Origin: Gymnorhina tibicen
Lineage: Eukaryota; Chordata; Aves; Passeriformes; Artamidae
Direction of reading: 5' to 3'
Length of the DNA: 64,000 nt
NCBI GenBank assembly: GCA_013399875.1
Contig: VXAZ01002516.1
Location: forward strand, 124,001-188,000
In this document: positions 24,305 to 34,314 of the stretch, one piece after another
Layout: every line of letters begins with the position of its first letter
Position numbering within the stretch: position 1 is the stretch's first letter
The notes under the pieces: model-generated
The model's input: the letters and a program-made list of their open reading frames with translations, nothing else
Told to the model about the DNA's origin: nothing
Databases searched by the model: none
Program-made: the position numbers and the translations under genes

Positions 24305-26874
24305 TGAAGAAAACATAAAGAGAACAGGTTGTTTTAGTTACTTTACAAAAATCAGTTCAAAAGCAGAATTTAGCATTATGACACACTGATGTGCAGTCGC
24401 CAGAAACCCATTGAATTACATCTCTTGTCACACAGAGTGTTCCTTGTGAAATCCATCACCTTTTCCTCTTCAACAGTCACTAGGAAGGTAGCTTGGGAGT
24501 TGCTGACACCACCTGCAAGGACCATCCCTTGTGGAAGTCAAGTGCCAAAAGGCCTTGAGCAGAGCAGAGGTGGCGCAGCTGCACCTTGGGGTGTGACAGC
24601 TGGCAGGGAAAGCCTTACTGCTAACAGAGGAAGAGATGGCCTCAGTCCCTGACTGATAAATCGGGAACTATAACTCATTTTATACCCACAGCGTAAGGTC
24701 TAAATCAAGACAGTACTTCCCAGTTCCCATAGTCCAGTAAATGGCCTGTGCCCTGTGCCTGTAGTTTGAACTCCAGTATGGGATCATCTGCCAGCAGTTT
24801 GTGATGTGCTTAAATGTACTGGGCTGGGCAGAGGCAGGAGTGAGCCTTGTAGAAGCTCCCAACCATTTTTATGCTGCACTCGTTCACCCAAGACAAATGG
24901 TATTTTGTCCCTGCCTGAAAATAAAGAACTGGTGAAGAACTGATAACACAAGGAAATGTTCAGCTTGTACTGATTTCTCTTGCATTCTTTCCATTTCTTG
25001 GAAGCTGATTGAACCATCCAAACCCAGTGCTTCACTCAATTTACTCATTCCAGTTCGCTCTGTGGAGAATGGAAGAAGATTATTGCACAGATTTGATCAG
25101 ATGTGCTCACTCTTGACCAAATATTAATGGTGGAAGAGTACAAAGTCAACTACGAGCAAGTGTTTTCTTTGACAGCTATTTACACATACAGACAACACCA
25201 AACTCACTTCAAAATAGTCTCTTTCTTAAATGATACAGAGATAATTGCATCCAAGTTTCTTATATGAATAAAACCACATTATTGATAATAGCTTCTATGA
25301 TAGTATTGAATACATGCGTTCAGTTTGGATTTCTGCAGAGTGTGTGGATGGCTACAAAAAGTACTCTTAACGTCAAAGTGCATAATGATCACACTTGATC
25401 ACTATCACACTTGATTAGTGCTGAGGAACTGATTTAGAGGTTTATTCTCTCTTTTCCTTTATCCAAATTATTATTTTCTCCTCTGTGCTCAAACCATTGA
25501 CAATACAGAGAACAGAAATAGTCTCTTCTTCTATCTCTTTGTTTTTGTTTTTGTATTCCTCTGGAGTTTTCCACTCTCTCTGTTCTCTTCTGCTGTTGTT
25601 TTGTGAAATGGATAGGTGTGGGAGGGAGAAGACTTACCCATCTAGTTACGCATGCTGCCATCATCAGTATGGTCTTTGGACTGGGCAGACATTTCCAACC
25701 TCTCATTGTCTTGTCAGAGTTTGCAGATGTCTTGGGGCAAAGTCCTTTGAGTCATCATGTCAGCTGATGCACACTTCTTGGCATTAAATTTACTTGGACG
25801 GGGAGAATGTAACTTTTTTACATGCAGTTATAGAGACAGCAGTTATGTTTGTCTGCTGTATGCAAAGAAGGTGCTTGTTTACTGCTACACCTCCAAACCT
25901 CCTGTTCCTTGTTGTAGACTATTGAGACTAAGAACAACAGGGTAAAAAAGTGTTTGCGAAAGGCTGGTGTTGGATGCCAGGGGATAGCTTGTCATGGAGA
26001 GTACAGATACAATAAAGAAGGTTTTGAATTTTTTCTAAGATCGTTCAGTATAAATAAAAATCCCAAGGAGGTGATCTGTCTAGAATTTAAGAAAAACAAC
26101 AGACTGTTAAAAAGTAAAGAATCAGTTCTGAAAACAAGTGTATGATGAGGAGGAAGAAAAGAGTGTCTGCCAGGTATTGAACCTATCCTTGCTATCAGAA
26201 AGCTCTTCTGGATGCTCACCCTGTCCTGAGCCCTGTGCTGGGGTGTCTACTCTGCCACAGAAGCCAGCAGAACCTCCTGCAGGAGCAGGGCTCTCCTGGG
26301 CACAGACCTGACAGCAAATCGAAATAAAGAGCAAAATCCAGCCATCTGCAAGCCAAGATCCTGACTGATGCAAAGATTACTGTGAGTATTACCCTTCCCT
26401 GTGAGTGGAAATTTACTGCACGGCTACAGTGTGCGTATACATGTATATTTGTGATCTATAGTAGATACTATAACTAGATGTAATTTATAGCATTGTCTGT
26501 ATATACACGTGCTCCCAGATCACCACACACACGGGTGACATTCAACGACCCCAGCTCACAGAGTGTTCTCTCTTTAACCCTTTTTGCATTTGCACTGTAG
26601 CCACACAGTGAGACATCCAAAGTCTCGGTATTTTTATAGAAGGATGCATGAGATGGATGTTACAAATGTACACTTTATTTTCCATGACCAACTCTTCATT
26701 ATGGACAAAAATATTACTCTCTTAATACAGGTTCTTAGAGGATAGATTTGTAAGAAGCAAGATCATCTGCTCTCTGCCTCTGTATGTCTAACCAGAAACA
26801 CACCTGAGGAGGAAGTGAATCCATAGGATTAAATCTAATGTACCTGAATAAAAATTTTAAAATATTGGAGAGCA

Positions 26875-26953
26875 ATGGGATGGGATGGGATGGGATGGGA
26901 TGGGATAGGATGGGATGGGATGGGATGGGATGGGATGGGATGGGATGGGATGG
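26875..26953. repeat. (GGGAT)n microsatellite
   Basis: About 15 units of the pentamer 'gggat' run in a row, interrupted once by 'gggatagga' near 26903. It lies 32 bp upstream of a second pentamer array, (GAATA)n. Minus-strand translation gives a Ser-His-Pro-Ile-Pro repeat, which is an artefact of the pentamer and not a protein. Confidence 0.97.
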
Positions 26954-26981
26954 CAAAGCAAATCAAGCAGTATGCACAGCA

Positions 26982-26982
26982 N
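26982..26982. other. Single ambiguous base (N) between two microsatellites
   Basis: One N lies a few bases before the (GAATA)n array. It suggests a consensus or polishing problem at this repeat cluster, so array lengths here may not be exact. Confidence 0.95.
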
Positions 26983-26985
26983 ATG

Positions 26986-27073
26986 GAATAGAATAGAATA
27001 GAATAGAATAGAATAGAATAGAATAGAATAGAATAGAATAGAATAGAATAGAATAGAATAGAATAGAATAGAA
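26986..27073. repeat. (GAATA)n microsatellite
   Basis: About 17.6 uninterrupted pentamer units. The lack of interruptions suggests that it is young or actively length-variable. AATAG-type pentamers are common in bird genomes. Confidence 0.97.
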
Positions 27074-28659
27074 GGTTGTGGATGCTCTATAACTGTTGTA
27101 GGACAGGTGAAATTAACTAGTAAACAAAAATGTTTAAGAAAACACTCAGCTGTGTGAAAAAATCATTGAATTTTTTATAATGTTTCCTACAATTGAGAAC
27201 CAGTGTGTTGGGCCCTGATAATTTGGTATAGAGGCAAACCAGATAGTGTGATCAATAATCAAAAGCTACTCTAGTGATCTTTACCAATTAATCTGACCTG
27301 AACTGATTTTGTTATTGAACATTTGAGTGAAAGCAGTATCTGCATCCACAAAACAACCTAAAAAAATTGCTGTTTATTTGTTCCACTATGGGAGAGGCGA
27401 GGTGGAGGAACTCAAACAGACATTTTATTATCTTCTCAGCCATGCTACAAAATGCCATGTCACCCTACTTACACATTAAATAGCAGTTAGTAAAAATAGT
27501 TGCCAAAAATCCTGGCAGCACACAATTGCACTTAAATGTTTTAGACAGATTAGAATTCTATATGCTCATTATTCACCATTTCCTAATTTAAAAACCAAAG
27601 AAATCTTTTCTCTGTCCCATCTCAAGCACAAGGCTTTACAATTGCATGCTCTTGTCACTTTCAGCTTTCCCATCTGTTGCTGCAGAGCCATGATAAATGA
27701 AGTTTCAATGCGATCACAAAAGCAGGCTTATCATTTTGACACAAAACAAGACTTAGATAACAAAAAATAATTATGATGTGCTCTTGTTTTTGGAATGAAG
27801 AATTTTCATGACTTCAGAGGGAGGTTTAAAGCATGAAAAAATGATGTGTCAGAAATCAGAAAAGTAGCAATGAAAACTGAATTCTTTAGAACATATAAAG
27901 GAACAAATTTTATGAAGGCAAAAAGCTTCTATAATTTCTTGGATAAGCTAAGTAGATTTGGGACTTTTGTTTGATGTTTGACATTGAAATAGCATGTCAG
28001 GTATCATCATGCATCTCAGATGTTGCATTTCTGACTTGATATAATAGATTCATTCAGTTTGATAAATAAGCTGTGAATATGTAATTATGGGGATAGAACA
28101 GTGTTTTCCATGATGGAGACAGTTGAGAGGATAATAAAAATATGAAATATCTTGAATGATATTCATTAAAGGATGACAATCCTGCTCAGTGCCATTCCAT
28201 GCTTGGTTTGACAGGGGAATAACAAAAAGCTGATCAGGAAACTCTACATTTTTATGCCAGACTCCACCAACTTGCCTAAGTTACTGCAACATCCTTCCAA
28301 AGATACCCATAGGTTTTACTACATTCACTTTATAATTTGTATTTGTACTAAGTCATATAATTTGAAAAGATAAACAAAATCTGGTGTAAAATCTTGTGAT
28401 AGAAGTGTATCACGTTAGCCAGCATATAGATGGCCTTTTTTTCACTTGGGGGGGAGGATAAAGTTAAATGAAAAGAAAATTGTCAGTAAGCATAATTTTA
28501 ACTGCTATGCAGACTCTACAAATGAAGTAAATTTATTTCCAACAGTAAGTTAAAGGAGCTCCTGCTTCAGACTTGGAATTTTTTATTTTGAAACTAGATT
28601 ATTTTTAAAAATACAGATTTAATTATTTTGAAAAAAATAATACTTATTCAGTCTTTTAG

Positions 28660-29280
28660 TTTTTGTGGAGTCTCACCTTTCCTCCTTCCCAAGACAGTTT
28701 ATGCCAACGATTCATTACTCCTTTTTCAAAGCATGATTTGTTTCCCCATCCAGCCTCATCTGTTAGATCAGACAGCTCCACCAAGAGAAACATTCCCCTT
28801 CTGTGGACATCTGCAGAATATCATCAGATGTGTTCCTTTCACTTTCGCATTACTGAAGCAGATTCTCTCTCTCCCTCCGCCAGGCTTCCCGGATTTAAGC
28901 ACCTTGTCGCGCAGTCCATTCCAGGGATGAGTCATTTACAAAAGCAGAGATGTGCAGAAGCAATCCTCCTGGCCACGGCCAGTGACTGTACCAGTGCAGC
29001 AGAATGCATCTGTTCCATCACATTTAAGCCCACACAGGACTAGTAAAGCTTACCTAGCATTTTTCCTTAGGATGTGAGTATGGAAATAGTGGGGCATGCA
29101 CTGGAACAGGAGTTGTTTGAGCCAAGGGAACTACAAGCCTGCGGACTACACATGTTAAATGTTGGGTTTGGAGAGCACTCATCCCTCGTGACGAGAGGCT
29201 ACAATGCTGAAATCGGCTGTGTGACAGCGCAGTCTGTCAGGTGCCATTTTCAGTAAATTATGCTAGAACTTTTTTATTAT
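28660..29280. promoter_or_regulatory. Candidate regulatory block with ISRE and AP-1 motifs
   Basis: This block is higher in GC and CpG than its surroundings and free of simple repeats. It holds 'tttcactttc' at 28837-28846, whose complement GAAAGTGAAA is a perfect interferon-stimulated response element core bound by IRF factors. It also holds 'tgagtca' at 28928-28934, a consensus AP-1 site. CpGs cluster around 28878-28920 and 29180-29240. Open frames on the plus strand (28628-28930 and 28663-29043) overlap in different frames and look like by-products of composition. Function is inferred from motifs and composition only. Confidence 0.3.
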
Positions 29281-29740
29281 GGCAATTGAGAAGAAATCAG
29301 TTTTAAACGGAGATGTAGTCAAATAGAGGCGATAACTGGACTCGAGAGACCTGGTATTTTAGATCAATAAAAGAGAGTACACTTACATGTACTGCTTTTC
29401 ATCTCCAAGAAATCACAATCATTTTGCAGGACCAATAAGCTGATATGAGCTGCAGACAAAATTTCATGCACTACTAATATGCAGCAATCTCTGAATGGCA
29501 TTTGGCACATGGCAGACTATAGCCAGCAAATGCACAGAACAATAAACCAAAAAGTTAACAGATCTAACAAACTCTTTCCCAGGAATCTACTCAGTGTTTT
29601 GAATGAATATTATGAATATTGTTCAACAGAGCTGGCAAACTCCATCCAACAGGGAGCTGCATTTAGAGGCAAGAACTGTTATGTGTCCCAAAAAAGTATT
29701 TCAATCTCTTACGCACATGTAGAAGATCATCTCAATATTA

Positions 29741-29766
29741 AAAAAAAAAAAAATATATATATATAT
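29741..29766. repeat. Poly-A followed by (TA)n
   Basis: A run of about 13 A is followed by about six TA units. Preceding sequence shows no gene or SINE body, so there is no support for reading it as a retroposon tail. Confidence 0.85.
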
Positions 29767-30995
29767 ACTGGTTATATTTATTCTGACTACACTTTCTGGC
29801 TGAAAGATGGATTGTATTCTTCTTGCTTCCCCCCACCATGTGCCCCATCCCATCCCTCCCCTTTTAAGTTCTTCTCTCCGAGATTTATTTTCTTTTCACA
29901 GAAAAAGAAAAACTCCTTAGTAGGAATGACTGAGCAGAGGGAATTATATTCAAACTTCAGCTTTCTGCAGAACTTCTGATGGCTTGTGCAGAGTTTCTAC
30001 GTGGTTGTGAAATATGCTCGTGCTCCAAATTTAAAACAGATTGATGTGCTAGGCATGATCTTAATTATCCAAGGTTACAAAGCAAATTCTGGACAGTAGA
30101 CCAAACTGTGCCAGAAATATTAAATTTCTTTTTCTGCATTACTAAATTAGGTAATCTAAGTTGGTTTTAAAAAAAGGTGATAAAAGTTAATTTATCCATA
30201 ATGACACTTTCAAGTTGTGTTTTATCAAGGAAAATAGCTGCATGATTCCAGTGTATTAAGCTAGAAGGTTCTGCCAAGATATCTATTGTCAATCATCTAA
30301 TTCAGATATTCTTTTATTTTTAAAAGTAATGGCTTTTACACTTCTATCAAGAGTTTCAAGTTGATTCTATTGTTCATTCATTGCACTGTGATTGCCAGAA
30401 ACAAACAACTCTTGACTTCTGTTTTGCTAGGTCCTATACAAATACTGTAGCTACTGTCTGACTGAACTGAGAGGCTTGTGGTGGAGTCTACAGGCTTATT
30501 TTCTTATATCATTAATGCTACTCAGTTGTGAAATGCAGCATGGACTGGCTTCTTAAGTTCTGAGCAAACCAATATTAATAACCAATGGATTAATGCAAGT
30601 ATAGACTCAAGAACTATGACTTGAGGAAAAGGGAGTGTGGAGAAAACCTGTCACTGCTTTCCATTCCCTAACAATATCTTTCATTTAATTTCCCTATTTT
30701 TCATGTCTGTTTTTCTAAGCTATGGTTATGTTTCAAGTTTTCTGCCTCCCCTGGCAGCATCTGACCCATGAGGGTCTCAGTCCCCTGCTACCTTCCCTCA
30801 GCTCAGCTGCTGGTGACACAACACTGCTGGGAATTGTGGCTCACACCTTAGAGGACATTGCTGAAGAGTTCAAAGAACCTTGAGAAATTTCACAGGCCAG
30901 AACCAGCTAAAGCAGAAGAAATACTGTGAGACAGAGAAAACTAGCACCTTCAGGATTTAAGGTTTAAAAATCACACCAAGAGAAGGCATTAAATT

Positions 30996-31011
30996 AAAAA
31001 AAAAAAAAAAA
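30996..31011. repeat. Poly-A run
   Basis: Sixteen consecutive A follow 'attaaatt'. No polyadenylation signal, SINE body or gene-like sequence is seen upstream, and no target-site duplication was recognised. Confidence 0.8.
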
Positions 31012-33622
31012 GCAGACAGTTGCAATATGGCAACTGAGCACTGGCAGGATGTGACCAGAGTGGTGTAGCTCAGACATCCCTTCTGCATTCTCCACGATTC
31101 TAATGATTTATAACTCAGAGTTGATCAGCAGAACAAGAGGTGACAGCATTTTATTCCTGCTTTCATTTTTTGAACATTTGAAATTCAGCAGGTCATGGGT
31201 TTGTCTCTAAGGCACAGGAGAAATTCATGGGGTTGTCTGCAGCTTCAATATAGAAATAGTAATTTGTTAATGATTCTGCAATAGAACAACTTACAGATTG
31301 TCAGAATTTAAAATGCATAAAAACAAAGCAAAAAATTAAAATAAGTCTGGTGATCTTTGAGAAGCTTTCAGAGGAGTGCCAAGATGAAAATATTCTTTGG
31401 TCAACCTTCTTCAGTAACACAGCTGTAACTAGTGAGTCAAAGCTAAGGGGTAGTTGATTTAGGAAGCTGGGGTTCCTCCAGAGATTGCTATGACTCTAAT
31501 TTACCCAGGAGCAGTTTCAGTACAGTTTTTTCACAGAGTCATGATCCAAAGCTCTTTCAGGGCTTTTCACATCCAGTAAGATGTAGACTGGGCACTCACA
31601 GCTTCTACTGACAGCCTAGAATGTGCTAAATGCAAAGCAACGTGTAAATGAGCAGTGAATGCAAGAGATCTGAATGCCAAGGAGGAAAATGGCAATGGGG
31701 AGGAGGAGGTGGAATTAGGAAAATGAAAGGAGCTGAAAGAGGAGTAAGGAAGGATAAATAAATAGCAGATGACGAGGGAAGCTGAGGGAAATACAGTATT
31801 CAAGTTCTGGTTCAGCTTTCAGCTGCTGTCTTTGTGGTGGTACCACAACCCAAAAGTTTCACTGAGAGCTTGAGACTTGTATTGCTGGAGAGTTAAAGCT
31901 GCAGTTGTGCAACTATTTTGTTTCAGTAAGGATAATTCTTTCAATTCAAAATAAGCAGAAACAGATTTTGATTCAAGGTTTAAAAAAAAGTTATTTTAAA
32001 ATTATTTTTTAAATCACATAAACAGGTGTTTCATTCATGTTTTCTAAATGAAAGGTTACAAATTTTAAAAAGGAATCTACTATATGTTGAAAAGATCTAT
32101 TTTCTACATAACATGTATTTTGTATGTTTCAGTATTGCTGGATACATTTCTCTTCTGAAAGAAATAAAAAACACTGCATCCGTATCTAAAATTGTTTCAG
32201 GAAAAGGTCCTTAGATCTAACCCGAAAGTAGCAAGATCTACTTTTTACCAAGCTGAGAGAAAACAAGCTGAGCACAGTCTATCCTAGAAAAAAATTGTAT
32301 TTGCACTATTTGAATAATACAAACACTTCAATTTTGTGTGCAGTTTTTCACTGCCTCTCTGGACCTACATATTCATACAGTTAAGCCTTTATTGGTCTTA
32401 TTTTCCTTTTGGTTACTTCCAAGTAAATTATTTCTACTAGGAGATCAAGAGGCACCTCTACCCCTATATTTGCATCTATAATTGCATCCAAAGGAATTTA
32501 CAAAGTAGAGTAACCACTCAGTACAATATTCCACCCCCCCTTGGAAATAGCTCAATTAGGTGAACCTTTTCAGTGTAGTAAGAATAAAATATGTAATGGA
32601 AGTATCCCTATTCAAGTAGTGTTTCACCTGCAGATAACTTTCAAGAGAAAGTTACATTTTTAGTGATTATTTAGAGCCTTAAGCTTCAAGTATTGTATTA
32701 CATTAAAATGGTACAGCAGTTTTGTATAAACTCTCTTAAAAGTACATTCCAGAGGCATATTTAGGCCATGTTACATATTCAAACAGTAGGTTTAGTAATA
32801 ATGATAACTACTTAAATATAAAGCATAACATTTACAGTTATTCTTCTGTTTAAACTTCCTTCTCTTACTGTATTCTATTCGATGCAAAAAGCTGAAAAAG
32901 TACTGCACAGCTGTTTTTTATCTCTTTAGTGTCACTCTGAATAACATTAGCTGAAATCCTAGTCTAAGAAATCAAGTAGGTATTTTTTCAACGGATTACA
33001 TTTTCAAATCTTCAAAATCTGCATTAGAAGAATTACATAAAGTAATTCCCAGCCTCATTAGTTTATAATCTAAACAGACATAGAAAAGTACGCCTGCATA
33101 ACATGATGTCTAACAAGCACTTTTACAGAAGATTATTGAAAGGAAACATATTTACTTTTCAAAATTTTCACTAAAAAATATTCAGCAGGTAAGTAGATGC
33201 CTTAATACGTTCAACACTTGTGCAGGCATTGAAATAACAGGTGGAAAAAGAGTCCCAAAAGTCAGATCATGAGCACCTGACAACAGAAACCGCCCCAGTC
33301 TGAGCAGTTTGCAAGCCAAACATGTGTGCTTACAATATTGTAGTTTGCCTCTGCCACCAAATTGCATTTTCAGTGCATATTTCTTGGATAATTGCTTTGT
33401 ATAGCATAAAATTCCATTGACATGTCACAGGATATTGTCAGCTGCAGCTGTTAGAGGCTGTTCTCAAGCCATGTCTCCTTCAGAATCACTATATTTATAT
33501 TTTAGCACTTCTTAGAGAAATGAAGTGTCATAATATTTAATAATCACTTAGTCATTACCATAATAGGCACAAAACATGGGATGGCTGAAAACATACAGAG
33601 AATTGTGAGGCACTATTGTACA

Positions 33623-33628
33623 CGTGAT
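33623..33628 (+). repeat. Target-site duplication, left copy (cgtgat)
   Basis: The hexamer 'cgtgat' directly precedes the LTR start and is repeated exactly after the LTR end at 34309-34314. A 6-bp duplication is typical of class II (ERVK-like, alpha- and beta-retrovirus-related) integrases. Confidence 0.88.
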
Positions 33629-33696
33629 TGTTGCGGTGGCTCAGCCCACTTCGCGGCTGGACAACATTCAGTGGGTGGATTTCCCCGCCTATGACT

Positions 33697-33717
33697 CCGA
33701 CCCGGAGGGCGGGTCGG
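33697..33717. repeat. Inverted repeat in LTR U3 (7-bp stem)
   Basis: CCGACCC (33697-33703) and GGGTCGG (33711-33717) are perfect inverse complements separated by 7 bases, forming a GC hairpin in the proximal U3. Confidence 0.8.
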
Positions 33718-33742
33718 GGGAGTAGAGTCGCCACCATCTGGG

Positions 33743-33758
33743 TGTCGCCCCTGCGACA
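33743..33758. repeat. Inverted repeat in LTR U3 (TGTCGC...GCGACA)
   Basis: A perfect 6-bp stem with a 4-base loop (CCCT). The right arm GCGACA is identical to the last six bases of the LTR at 34303-34308, so a terminal-like hexamer sits inside U3. Confidence 0.85.
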
Positions 33759-33838
33759 TCTCCTCCCTCCTTTCCAGACCCTTCTTCTGTTCCCCATTTT
33801 CTATTAGTTGCCTGTTATCATGTTTATTCATTACCTTC

Positions 33839-33852
33839 ATTGCATATGCAAT
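33839..33852. promoter_or_regulatory. Perfect 14-bp palindrome in U3, POU/Oct MORE-like
   Basis: ATTGCATATGCAAT is its own reverse complement. The inner TGCATATGCA matches the core of the known palindromic Oct-factor recognition element (MORE, ATGCATATGCAT). The outer ATTGC/GCAAT halves also resemble C/EBP half-sites. It lies about 150 bp upstream of the TATA-like box, where LTR enhancers usually sit. Binding is inferred. Confidence 0.4.
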
Positions 33853-33999
33853 CTGGTCTGGAAAGTTCTTTTCTCTTCGGTTGTTGATTGGTTTCTGTTT
33901 GTAAGTCCCTCCTTTGTATTCCCCTGATTTGTTATCTGTCATTCCCCATCAATTCCCTATTGGTTTGTACCCCTTGTTCCTCCCCTTTTTTGGTACCCC

Positions 34000-34007
34000 T
34001 TAAAAAG
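34000..34007 (+). promoter_or_regulatory. LTR TATA-like box
   Basis: 'ttaaaaag' lies about 90 bp upstream of the AATAAA signal and downstream of an inverted CCAAT box. This is the expected U3 promoter position, giving a predicted transcription start near 34030. Confidence 0.55.
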
Positions 34008-34093
34008 GGGGCTTCGGGCCCCGCCTCTTGCCTTTTCCTTGTCGCTCGCCCTTCAACTTGTTCGCCTGTTACCTTGTTTCTCCCTCGCGGGAC

Positions 34094-34099
34094 AATAAA
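34094..34099 (+). terminator. LTR polyadenylation signal AATAAA
   Basis: A canonical AATAAA in 'gggacaataaagttggaac', about 64 bases after the predicted start site. This fits an R region of ordinary length with cleavage shortly downstream. Confidence 0.65.
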
Positions 34100-34308
34100 G
34101 TTGGAACTTTGAGCACAAGAAAGAGGTCCCTCAGCCCTTTATCGCCTCTCAGTTGCTCGGCAACAGCGGTGCTGCAGCCTGCCTGCTTGTGGGTCTCCTG
34201 CAGGGAGCCTCCAGCTGCTGACAGGGCAGGTGCTTTCTCTCCCGTCGACCAGGACACCGGACCTTGTCGCCTGCCATGGCCTCCGGGCGGCCAGCGGCCA
34301 AAGCGACA

Positions 34309-34314
34309 CGTGAT
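34309..34314 (+). repeat. Target-site duplication, right copy (cgtgat)
   Basis: An exact match to 33623-33628, directly after the LTR terminal ACA. Confidence 0.88.

Larger units (their letters stand above)
13269..26874. other. Long unique stretch, no gene recognised
   Basis: No known gene, RNA gene or repeat family is visible over about 13.6 kb. The sequence is AT-rich, with local AT-only runs (13565-13600), an A-rich degenerate (AAAAC)-like run at 17857-17942 and a small (AAAG)n at 24284-24304. The longest open frames (16136-16522 minus, 128 codons; 23329-23766 minus, 145 codons, overlapping one of 123 codons on the plus strand) resemble nothing known. The block at 15550-15760 has the even composition of possible conserved non-coding DNA. 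Confidence 0.6.
27074..33622. other. Unique stretch, no gene recognised
   Basis: This is AT-rich unique DNA. It contains the CpG-bearing block at 28660-29280 (listed separately), a poly-A/(TA)n tract at 29741-29766 and a poly-A run at 30996-31011. The open frame at 29479-29979 (166 codons, plus strand) runs through the A/(TA)n tract and resembles no protein family. No tRNA, snRNA or transposon was identified. Confidence 0.6.
33629..34308 (+). mobile_element. Solo LTR of an endogenous retrovirus (class II / ERVK-like)
   Basis: The 680-bp element starts TGTTGC and ends GCGACA, an imperfect terminal inverted repeat with canonical TG...CA ends, and is flanked by identical 6-bp duplications. The order U3, R, U5 is readable: inverted CCAAT boxes (33887-33891 and 33957-33963), a TATA-like 'ttaaaaag' (34000-34007), a polyadenylation signal AATAAA (34094-34099), then a GC-richer U5. 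No primer-binding site or internal viral sequence follows, because host flank resumes at the right duplication. This is therefore a recombined solo LTR. Orientation is plus, from the TATA and AATAAA order. No viral gene is present. Open frames inside it on either strand (33555-33942 minus, 34028-34330 plus, 34069-34470 minus) are not viral proteins. The intact duplications argue for a fairly recent insertion. Confidence 0.9.

Noticed and set aside
26735..26956. Minus-strand frame with a Ser-His-Pro-Ile-Pro repeat
   Set aside because: It is simply the translation of the (GGGAT)n microsatellite.
30996..31011. Poly-A run as the tail of a processed pseudogene or SINE
   Set aside because: No gene-like or SINE body lies upstream, and no flanking duplication was found.
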